Assembly (NCBI GenBank): GCA_945883885.1
Contig: CAMCYM010000064.1
Location: forward strand, 1-8,331
DNA: 8,331 nucleotides
DNA from: Chryseobacterium gleum
GTDB taxonomy: Bacteria; Bacteroidota; Bacteroidia; Flavobacteriales_D; Sanyastnellaceae
Direction of reading: 5' to 3'
Of this stretch, positions 1-7,067 are shown in pieces (within the stretch, counting starts at the first letter, position 1; the number at the start of each line of letters is the position of its first letter). A program made the translations under genes and the position numbers. Below the pieces are notes generated by a model. That model did no database searches. It was not told the DNA's origin and was given only the letters and a program-made list of their open reading frames with translations.

Positions 1-3000
1 TAGGGTTCTCCGACACTTGCGGTCCATGAAAACACCAGCGGCTTGCCTCTCAGGTCAGTAGGTCGATCGCTGACCGGGAATGCGGGCGCCGACGGATCGA
101 TGCGGTCGGCAAACTTCAACCACGAACGGTCGTAGCTCAAGCAGCCTGCTGCCAGCTGGACTCCACCGTCAAACCCGAGGAAACGCTCGGTCGCGAGCAG
201 GTTTACGTCGCCCTTGAACTGGAACGCAGGCCCGAAAAACACAAGGTCCTTCTCAGACACCTTGCCCGAGCCGTACGAAGTGCCCTCCGAATCCACGCCC
301 AGCTTGTCCAGCGGCACTACCCGACCGGTTCCAGAGCCGTCTTGGAAGACGTAGTCGCCTGATCCGGAATAGCGCATGCCGTCCTGCACCTCGAGGGTGG
401 CATCCACGATTTTGTGCACGGGGTCAGTCACGGGAAGCAGCAGCTCAGCACCGATGAGCGGCTCATGTCGGGCATTCTCCCGAATGCCCAAATCCCCACC
501 GCGAGGTACCAACCGCGCATCTGCCACGAGCAATTCCGGCACCCGGGTGCACGCGATGCGGTTCTCCACCACATCGAAGGTTGCCACCGGAGCTAAAAAG
601 CGCAGGGTATCAGGCGAAGCAGTAGACACAAAATTCGCACGCTCCTTGCGTGCAGGATCGGTCCACACATCGCCCGAAGGAAACGTGCGATCGGTCGCCA
701 CTTGCACCACCGCGCGTTCCATGTTCCAATCCAAACGATCCAGGAATGCGCGGTACTTGTGTTCGGGAAACTCCACAGAACGCTCGCCGTCACGGTATGT
801 AAACCGTCCCACGCGACCGGCAAAATCCACATCCGCGATGACCTCTGGAGCACGCAAAACTTCGTTCCGGGTTCGCGGTGAAATCAGCCAGAACTCCGCT
901 TGTGAAGCCCGGACTCGCTCTTCTTGGAGGGATCCTTTGTCCATCCGGATGCGGCCATCCTTGTACGCGAGTTCACCCGTCCCGAGAAGTCCCGAGCGGG
1001 ACAGCCGCACGTCCCCGTCGAAGCGAACGCTGTCAAGGATGCATCGAAAGCCCTCCTTTCCAGAGAGAAGTTGAAGTTCTTTCGACCCCGGACGGAACAC
1101 CGCAGAAGCCTGCTCGCCCGCGACAGAGGCCACGTGCAGCTTGCGGTCGAGCGCATTCGTGCACCGCACGTTCGAAGCGCGGAGGGAGTCCGGAAGAAAA
1201 ACTTGGCCCTCCCCTTCCACCCTGCCGCTCAGGAATGCGAACGTCCCAGTTCCCTGCAATCCGCCTAAATCCAGCTTGATACGGGAGTACCATCGGGCCT
1301 CCCCGCCGTAGACCGGTTCCCCTTCCGCCGGCGTTGTCCATGCCATGCCGAGCGAAAGGTCCTCCATGAGAACCAACGGTTCGCTGTGATCGGCGAAAAT
1401 GCCCCCAGAAACCAAGTTCCCAGCAAATTGCAAATCCTGCGGTTCTAACCGGTCGATGTGGCGCAAGGAAAACGGTTCTACCGCATAGTAAAAGCGATCT
1501 CGGTCATACACGTCGGACCGGATGGCCGATTCGTCGAAGTAGACAAAACTGGTGGTGTCACTTTCGAAAGAGGGGTAATTCGGATACATCGCCGAACGCG
1601 TGCCCGATCGATTCAGCGGATGGTCAATGGCCAACGTGCCGCTGACCTCCGATAGAGCGTTTTTCACGCGGGAGCGCACCGGCAGCCCTCGAGAATCCAA
1701 GCGCTCTGGGTCCGTGACCATCAAATGCAACGCATCGACCCGGTTGAGTGTGATGCGGAATTGCTCGTAGTCGAACGTGAACCCTTGCCCCGAAAACTCG
1801 AGGTTGCCAGCACGTACAATGCCTTCAAAGGTGAACGAGCGGTTCCGTCCGAGGGACAAGCGACCGTCCTTCGGGAAGATTCGAACGGACTGAGAATCAC
1901 TTGCTTGAACCAAATCTACCCCCTTCAAATTCAACCGACCGTTCAGCAGGCTGAATTCGGCATTTGGACCACTCTTCACATCGGATTCGAAGGCAAGCAC
2001 ATCGTAATCCAGCTTCCCACGAACATGGTCCAGTGTTTCCGTTGCCTTAGGAAGCACCGTGCACCGCCATGTGTCGAGATCGAGGTCCACATACCCCTCC
2101 AGAGCCAAGCGGATGAAGATCATCTGCGCTTGTGTTTCGCTCAGGCCGATTTGGCGGCCGTAGGGCGCCGCACTAAATTCCATCGCCCCGGTCGCTCGCA
2201 CGAACTGCATCAACTCCACGAGCGGATGCACAGGGTCTATGCCCTTCATGGCCTCAAATGACTGAATGCGAAAGAAATCAGAACTTCGAAACGATGCCCG
2301 GCGGTCGGTGGTGCTCTCTAAACTCCCGATTTCCACCGAAGGAGCCTCCAGTACCCATGACACCGCATCCGCATCGAACACCACATCGTGGTAGGTATCT
2401 ACGAAAGGCCGCATACCGAGCCCATCCCGCTCACGCAGAAAAGTAAGCCGTCTGTTCGCAACGGCATACCGCATGCGCACGTCCGGATGATAGATCGAAT
2501 CGTTCTCCCAAAAAATTGTCATTTCCGTGTGCACGGCACTAAAACCCTTCAAATCGAAGAGAATCTCGCGCGCACCCGCTCGAAACAGCAACGTATCTTT
2601 TTGAAACACATCGATGCGGGCAGGCTCCCCTTCCACACCGATTCCCATCAACGTGCCTCCACGGATTCCTAAGCCCCCTTGAAACCGCATCCCGGGCTGG
2701 ATGGAATCCAAGACCACCGACCGATTGGCCGAATCAAAGCGGGGAAATCCCACATCTTCGGGGTTTCGATTGCGCACCAAACGCACCCGTACTTCGCCCT
2801 CAAGACCTTGTTCGAACCAGTTGGAAACCACGACTGCGCGCGGCGCATCGAATCCTTCTGCATCCAGTCGCAACACGGTGGACCGCAACCGCGCGTGGTG
2901 GGTCAACGGGTCCAGCTCAGTGCCCTGCCACGGCATAAAGGCGCTGTCCATGCGCACTTCACCGTCCGCAATCCGCCATTCGCCCCACACGTCGCGCAGT

Positions 3001-3548
3001 TCCACGCGATCGCCCGTGCATTCGCCCACCAGTGTTGCTCCTTGGATGCGAAGCACCGGGATGCTATCCGTTCGGAAATCCGGGCTCGCTCCTTCCAGTC
3101 GCCAAACGGCCTGCGGCCGATCCGACAGCACACCTTGCTGAAAAAACGGCTGCGAAATCGCCAGAAAATCGGGCAACGCCTTTCGCCACGCTTTCTTTCC
3201 GGCAAGATTTGCAACCACCGCATGCCAAGCCGACCAGCCCGTAGACCCGGGTGCGGCCGCGAGAAAAGCGGCCGTTTTCAGGTAATGAACTCCGCTTGCT
3301 GGCTTGAAAGTGCGGTCTTCGCGCAGGACTTCTAATGTGCGTTGCAAGGTATCTAAACGGCCCGGTGTCCACGGGGCAACAGCCAGTTCTTCCGCAAAGT
3401 CCTTGCGCAACCACCGAGCTGCTTCAGCATCGACGGGCTCGACCCAGCGCGCCACTTCTGCCGTCCACGGCCCGACCGGAAGAGGCCCTTCCTGCGCCTG
3501 GACTCCTCCGGCAAGTGCTAGGCATACGGCCCATACCCCCCACTTCAT
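1..3548 (-). CDS. Very large secreted protein of unknown function, Bacteroidota-type conserved family (C-terminus outside window)
   Basis: The frame is open for 1,182 codons and runs off the left edge (the last two bases read TA, so the next codon could be Tyr or a stop). Residues 1-18 form a signal peptide: Lys2, a hydrophobic core, and VQA before Gln19, an A/Q cleavage site typical of Bacteroidota. There is no lipobox cysteine, so export to the periplasm or outer surface is inferred. Residues about 20-160 look helical; most of the rest is beta-rich. A well-conserved-looking block spans about 434-620, with KGIDPVHPLV (435-444), then a winged-helix-like stretch, ASDSQSVRIFP, NRSFTFEGIVRAG (569-581) and FDYEQFRI. 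Short repeats follow: GL-GTG units at 763-792 and 853-882, and F-x-G strands at 574, 708, 843, 909 and 1111. I recall similar ~1,500-residue proteins in Bacteroidota annotated only as hypothetical. No enzyme motif is visible. The start overlaps the prmA stop as ATGA, which fixes ATG at 3548. An AsmA- or LptA-like beta-rich envelope role is only a guess. Confidence 0.88.
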   Translation of the reverse strand, partial: MKWGVWAVCLALAGGVQAQEGPLPVGPWTAEVARWVEPVDAEAARWLRKDFAEELAVAPWTPGRLDTLQRTLEVLREDRTFKPASGVHYLKTAAFLAAAPGSTGWSAWHAVVANLAGKKAWRKALPDFLAISQPFFQQGVLSDRPQAVWRLEGASPDFRTDSIPVLRIQGATLVGECTGDRVELRDVWGEWRIADGEVRMDSAFMPWQGTELDPLTHHARLRSTVLRLDAEGFDAPRAVVVSNWFEQGLEGEVRVRLVRNRNPEDVGFPRFDSANRSVVLDSIQPGMRFQGGLGIRGGTLMGIGVEGEPARIDVFQKDTLLFRAGAREILFDLKGFSAVHTEMTIFWENDSIYHPDVRMRYAVANRRLTFLRERDGLGMRPFVDTYHDVVFDADAVSWVLEAPSVEIGSLESTTDRRASFRSSDFFRIQSFEAMKGIDPVHPLVELMQFVRATGAMEFSAAPYGRQIGLSETQAQMIFIRLALEGYVDLDLDTWRCTVLPKATETLDHVRGKLDYDVLAFESDVKSGPNAEFSLLNGRLNLKGVDLVQASDSQSVRIFPKDGRLSLGRNRSFTFEGIVRAGNLEFSGQGFTFDYEQFRITLNRVDALHLMVTDPERLDSRGLPVRSRVKNALSEVSGTLAIDHPLNRSGTRSAMYPNYPSFESDTTSFVYFDESAIRSDVYDRDRFYYAVEPFSLRHIDRLEPQDLQFAGNLVSGGIFADHSEPLVLMEDLSLGMAWTTPAEGEPVYGGEARWYSRIKLDLGGLQGTGTFAFLSGRVEGEGQVFLPDSLRASNVRCTNALDRKLHVASVAGEQASAVFRPGSKELQLLSGKEGFRCILDSVRFDGDVRLSRSGLLGTGELAYKDGRIRMDKGSLQEERVRASQAEFWLISPRTRNEVLRAPEVIADVDFAGRVGRFTYRDGERSVEFPEHKYRAFLDRLDWNMERAVVQVATDRTFPSGDVWTDPARKERANFVSTASPDTLRFLAPVATFDVVENRIACTRVPELLVADARLVPRGGDLGIRENARHEPLIGAELLLPVTDPVHKIVDATLEVQDGMRYSGSGDYVFQDGSGTGRVVPLDKLGVDSEGTSYGSGKVSEKDLVFFGPAFQFKGDVNLLATERFLGFDGGVQLAAGCLSYDRSWLKFADRIDPSAPAFPVSDRPTDLRGKPLVFSWTASVGEP

Positions 3549-4402
3549 TGCGCGTCAAGCTCCATGCGGTCCCAACGTACACATGCCCATCCTTCGTGCA
3601 CGCGCTGTTCTACAGGATGCCACCCGAACTGGCTGGCGCGTGCGGTGAGCGTCTCTACGTCGGAAGGAAAAAAACCACTGGTTACAATCTGTGCACCGCG
3701 CGCTGCAAACCGATCGTAGGACGGCCAATCCTGCGTCAATACGTTGCGGTTGATGTTCGCGAGTACCCGATCAAATGGACCATCTTCCGGCAGCACACAT
3801 CCCGCATCGCCGCACCGCACTTCCACCCGAACATGCACGGCATTCAGGTCCACATTCGAGCGCGCATTGTCCGCCGCGCCCGACTCGATTTCGACCGCAA
3901 GGCAACGTTCGGCCCCGAGCAGGGCCGCGGCAATGGCCAACACCCCCGTTCCCGCGCCCATGTCCAGCACGCGGAGGCCGGCGGGGACATGATCCAGCAG
4001 CATCTCCATCATCAACCGCGTCGTGGGATGGTGGCCCGTCCCAAACGACATTTCCGGACGAATGACCACGTCCAGTCCGCTGGGAGGGGCCACGTGGAAG
4101 GGGGCGCGCAAGATCGCACGCGTGCCGAAGTGCACGGGCTCATATTCCGATTCCCAAACCGCATTCCAATTCGCCTCGGGCACCTCACTTTCTGCCCATT
4201 CGGCGAGACCTACTTCCGTCAGTGCTCCGCGCACTTCCTCGAGCGATGCCTCATCGATGCTTCCCACCGCGGCATAGGCCCACAGCTGGGGCCCTTCCTC
4301 GCGAAACGTGTCGAAGCCGCACTCGGAGAGCAATGCGAGGGCGATGTCCCGGCCCGGTTCAGCAGGCTGAAAGGTCAAGTGAAGTTCAAGAAATGCACTC
4401 AT
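3545..4402 (-). CDS. prmA: Ribosomal protein L11 methyltransferase PrmA
   Basis: This cytoplasmic class I SAM-dependent methyltransferase trimethylates lysines and the N-terminus of ribosomal protein L11. The product is 285 residues, the usual family length. The N-terminal ~100 residues form the substrate-recognition domain, with NWNAVWESEYEPV at 78-90 linking to the catalytic domain. Family signatures are RPEMSFGTGHHPTT (115-128), the SAM-binding loop VLDMGAGTGVLAI (145-157), the acidic ribose-binding position E171 and LANINRNVL (214-222), PrmA's version of the motif IV region. The start ATG overlaps the tpiA stop and the stop overlaps the start of the large secreted protein, both as ATGA. 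The gene is therefore the middle cistron of a tightly coupled set. The tpiA-prmA pairing is common in Bacteroidota. Nothing is truncated and no key motif is missing. Confidence 0.97.
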   Translation of the reverse strand: MSAFLELHLTFQPAEPGRDIALALLSECGFDTFREEGPQLWAYAAVGSIDEASLEEVRGALTEVGLAEWAESEVPEANWNAVWESEYEPVHFGTRAILRAPFHVAPPSGLDVVIRPEMSFGTGHHPTTRLMMEMLLDHVPAGLRVLDMGAGTGVLAIAAALLGAERCLAVEIESGAADNARSNVDLNAVHVRVEVRCGDAGCVLPEDGPFDRVLANINRNVLTQDWPSYDRFAARGAQIVTSGFFPSDVETLTARASQFGWHPVEQRVHEGWACVRWDRMELDAQ

Positions 4403-5139
4403 GCCCCGGCCCGAACTAACTGAGCAAAGGAAGCCGGGTCGAGGGAAGCGCCGCCCACAAGCGCGCCGTGCACGTGGGGTTCCTCGAACAACTCGCGCAC
4501 ATTGCCGGGATTGACGCTGCCACCGTAGAGGATCTGTGTACCGGCTGCGCCCAGGGCAGCGAGGACCGATTCAAGGTGTGCGTGCATGTCTTCGGCCTGT
4601 GCGGCAGAGGCTGTGAGGCCCGTGCCGATGGCCCAAACAGGCTCGTACGCCACCACCACCGGGTCGGATCCTGCCAGGCCGGAGAGCGCGTGATGGATTT
4701 GGGCCTCCACGCGGGCAAAAGCTTGCCCTGCTTCGCGTTCCACGCGGGTCTCACCGCAGCACAGGATCGGCAACACGCCGGCTTCGAGGCACCGCACAAC
4801 CTTGCTGCGCACCACATCGTCCACATCGCCGAAGCGCTCCCTGCGCTCGCTGTGCCCCACCAGTGCGGCGTGGATTCCGCACGATACGAGCATCTCCGCC
4901 GTGAATTCACCGGTGTGTGCTCCTGCTGCGTGGGCGGACACGTTTTGGGCCACCCAACTCAACGTGCCTGAACGGGCCGATTGCCTCGCTAACAGGGCCA
5001 AATACGGCGCGGGCGGCGCGATCCAGGCCTCCCACCCCGCCGCATCCGCACCAAGGTGCACATCGAGCACGTCCACAAACTCCTGTGCCTCGGCCAGAGA
5101 TTTGTGGGATTTCCAATTTCCGACGACGAGTTTCCGCAT
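4399..5139 (-). CDS. tpiA: Triosephosphate isomerase
   Basis: This cytoplasmic enzyme interconverts dihydroxyacetone phosphate and glyceraldehyde 3-phosphate in glycolysis and gluconeogenesis. The product is 246 residues, close to the usual ~250. It begins with the canonical MRKLVVGNWKSHK, carrying substrate-binding N8 and K10. The catalytic histidine is H96 in VGHSERRERFGD and the catalytic glutamate is E166 in AYEPVWAIGTG, which includes mobile loop 6. The phosphate-binding YGGSVNPGN is at 205-213 and GALVGGASL is near the C-terminus. The dimer-interface region NVSAHAAGAHTGEFTAEML (67-84 area) is intact. The same frame stays open upstream to an ATG at 5334, but those 65 extra residues have no family counterpart and lie opposite recQ, so I start at 5139. 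It is the first gene of a tpiA-prmA-secreted protein cluster and its TGA overlaps the prmA ATG. Confidence 0.97.
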   Translation of the reverse strand: MRKLVVGNWKSHKSLAEAQEFVDVLDVHLGADAAGWEAWIAPPAPYLALLARQSARSGTLSWVAQNVSAHAAGAHTGEFTAEMLVSCGIHAALVGHSERRERFGDVDDVVRSKVVRCLEAGVLPILCCGETRVEREAGQAFARVEAQIHHALSGLAGSDPVVVAYEPVWAIGTGLTASAAQAEDMHAHLESVLAALGAAGTQILYGGSVNPGNVRELFEEPHVHGALVGGASLDPASFAQLVRAGA

Positions 5140-5151
5140 TTCCTTTGGGGT

Positions 5152-7050
5152 GTGGAGGTCCAAAAGTACACCATCCCTGAAGCAGACCTCGACACGGTCC
5201 AAGCCACGCTGAGGGCCCACTGGGGCTTCAGCGCCCTGCGCCCGTACCAAATCGGACCGGTCCTGGACCTGTGGAAAGGCAAGGACCTCTGCGCCGTGTT
5301 GCCCACGGGGGGCGGAAAGTCCATTTGCTTCCAACTGCCCGCCGTCCTTCGGGGCGGCCTATGCCTGGTAATCAGCCCTTTGCTCGCCTTGATGCACGAC
5401 CAAGTGCGCGGGTTGCGTTCCAAGGGCCTGCGGGCAAAGGCACTCACCAGCGAGCTCGACGCCGACGCGGCAGCCCGCATTTACGACGACGCCATTTCTG
5501 GGCATTTGCAGTTCTTATACGTCGCACCGGAGCGCCTCAACCACCCGGGATTCGTTGAGCGCTTGCCCTACTTGCCGATTCGGACGGTCGCGGTGGACGA
5601 GGCGCATTGCATTTCTCAATGGGGCCACGATTTTCGACCGGCATACCGGCAAATTGCGGCGTTGCGAAGCAGGCTCTCCGGGGCCGCTTGGGGGGCCTAC
5701 ACGGCGACTGCAACGCAGGAGGTCGTCCTGGATTTGGTCGATCAACTGGGCCTCGCAGAAGCGGCCTTGCACCGTTCTCCGATGCGCAGGGACAACCTCG
5801 CGTTCTCGGTTGTGCGGTCCGGGGATCCGGAGGTCACGCTGCTCGAAGCTGCCGCCCAGGAGTCTGGCACCGGACTCGTGTACGTGGGGACCCGGGTGGA
5901 TGCCGAGAAATGGGCCCACCGGTTGCAGTCCCTCGGCCTCGAAGCGGCCTCGTACCATGCCGGCCTTTCAAAAGCGGAGAAGGACCAGCGCTTGCGTGCT
6001 TGGCTCGAGGGCCGATTGAGAATGCTCGCCTGTACGAATGCCTTCGGAATGGGCATCGACAAGCCCGATGTGCGGTGGGTGTACCACGCCCATCTGCCCG
6101 CCGATCTAGAGAGCTACGTCCAAGAAGCCGGAAGAGCGGGGCGAGACGGACTGCCTTCTCGGTGCGTCTTGTTTCCCACAGAACTTGCACGGAAACGCAC
6201 AGAACGTCGCTGCACGGAACGTTTCCCGGATGTTGCACTCATCCGTGCGGTCTACCAAGCAGTCGCAAACCAAGGCTCTGTGGCCATCGGCGACTTGCCT
6301 GAGCACCCGACTTCTTTTGATCTGCGCGGCTGGGTAGCGGCGCAGGGTGCTCCCCTTGCGCCTGCCCAAGCAGCCCTGGAAGCCTGCGCGCGTGCAGGGC
6401 ATTTCACTCTGCGCGAGGTGCGCAACCGGGGTGAAGGGGAGGCCGTGCTCTTCATCGGACCTGCCGACTTCCCCGCAGCTTCCCAAGGTGACCCGGTCGC
6501 CCGGGAACTGCTGCGCAGCCTCCTCCCCTCCCGGAATGTACCTGTTGCCATTCAACCCGCGTTGCTCGCAAGCCGCCTGCACGTTCCCGTCTCGGAGGTG
6601 TCGGCCTTGCTCGAGCGATTCGACCGCACCGGCATCCTCGAATGGAAGCCGAGCTCCCCGGGATTTCGCGTCCTGTGGCTGCAGCATCGGATTGCCGCGG
6701 ACCGCTTGCCTTTGCCGGCTTCTGTCGGACCCGATCGCGCGAAGCACGTGTGGGCCAAATGGCAAGACGTCCAGAACTACATCGAGCTCACCACGTGCCG
6801 CAGCGCTGCCCTCGACCTCTACTTCGGAGAATCCGACCCCGCCCCCTGCGGTGTATGCGATCGATGTGCGCAGAATCCTGCGGCCACGCGGGCATTCCTC
6901 CTCACCGCCATCCCTCCATCCGGAGTCGATGCCGATGCGCTCCTGAAGTCGATTCCGCCGCTCCACCGCGAAGACGCCATTGAGGCCTTGCGGGCCATGC
7001 GAAGCGATCACCTCCTCTATACCCGCGGTCGAACAGTCTACCTCTATTGA
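5152..7050 (+). CDS. recQ: RecQ-family ATP-dependent DNA helicase (short form with C-terminal zinc cluster)
   Basis: This 3'-5' superfamily 2 DNA helicase acts in recombination and replication-fork repair. Numbering from the GTG at 5152 (632 residues), the Q-motif region FSALRPYQ is at 26-33, Walker A TGGGKS at 52-57, and Walker B with the aromatic-rich loop, DEAHCISQWGHDFRP, begins at 149. Motif III TATAT is at 184-188, motif V NAFGMGIDKPDVR ends near 308, and motif VI QEAGRAGRDG is at 324-333. Unlike E. coli RecQ, the four zinc-ligand cysteines (549, 566, 569, 572, in CRS...PCGVCDRC) lie near the C-terminus, after about 200 residues that look winged-helix-like, and no HRDC domain is seen. 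This fits the ~630-residue RecQ form I associate with Bacteroidota. The start is uncertain: an ATG at 5056 would add 32 residues overlapping tpiA antisense and lacking family resemblance, whereas the GTG leaves a normal ~20-residue lead-in. No clear ribosome binding site is visible. The next gene follows after 17 bases. Confidence 0.93.
   Translation: MEVQKYTIPEADLDTVQATLRAHWGFSALRPYQIGPVLDLWKGKDLCAVLPTGGGKSICFQLPAVLRGGLCLVISPLLALMHDQVRGLRSKGLRAKALTSELDADAAARIYDDAISGHLQFLYVAPERLNHPGFVERLPYLPIRTVAVDEAHCISQWGHDFRPAYRQIAALRSRLSGAAWGAYTATATQEVVLDLVDQLGLAEAALHRSPMRRDNLAFSVVRSGDPEVTLLEAAAQESGTGLVYVGTRVDAEKWAHRLQSLGLEAASYHAGLSKAEKDQRLRAWLEGRLRMLACTNAFGMGIDKPDVRWVYHAHLPADLESYVQEAGRAGRDGLPSRCVLFPTELARKRTERRCTERFPDVALIRAVYQAVANQGSVAIGDLPEHPTSFDLRGWVAAQGAPLAPAQAALEACARAGHFTLREVRNRGEGEAVLFIGPADFPAASQGDPVARELLRSLLPSRNVPVAIQPALLASRLHVPVSEVSALLERFDRTGILEWKPSSPGFRVLWLQHRIAADRLPLPASVGPDRAKHVWAKWQDVQNYIELTTCRSAALDLYFGESDPAPCGVCDRCAQNPAATRAFLLTAIPPSGVDADALLKSIPPLHREDAIEALRAMRSDHLLYTRGRTVYLY
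5161..5168 (-). promoter_or_regulatory. Candidate Bacteroidota-type -7 element for the tpiA cluster
   Basis: Read on the minus strand these bases are TACTTTTG, an exact match to the Bacteroidota -7 consensus TAnnTTTG. The element ends 21 bases before the tpiA ATG, which would give a short leader of roughly 15 bases. I see no good TTG -33 element at the expected 19-21 base spacing; the nearest TTG is about 31 bases upstream. An AAAGGA stretch lies just before the ATG but is too close to be a convincing ribosome binding site. The element sits inside the 5' end of recQ. An 8-base match with two free positions can occur by chance, so this is tentative. Confidence 0.35.
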
Positions 7051-7067
7051 CCGCGTACCTTTCGCCC

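Noticed and set aside
3335..4423. 362-codon plus-strand open frame
   Set aside because: It lies antisense to prmA and the N-terminus of the large protein. Its translation has no recognisable motif and is rich in Arg, His and Pro, as expected for a shadow frame in GC-rich DNA.
5056..5151. Longer recQ from the ATG at 5056
   Set aside because: The added 32 residues are antisense to the tpiA 5' end, which encodes its conserved start, and they do not resemble RecQ. The GTG at 5152 is preferred but not proven.
5140..5334. 65-residue N-terminal extension of tpiA from an ATG at 5334
   Set aside because: The canonical N-terminus MRKLVVGNWK begins at 5139. The extension has no family counterpart and overlaps recQ on the other strand.
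6106..7011. 301-codon minus-strand open frame
   Set aside because: It is wholly antisense to the recQ helicase coding region, has low-complexity Arg/Gly-rich composition and shows no domain; recQ is clearly the real gene.
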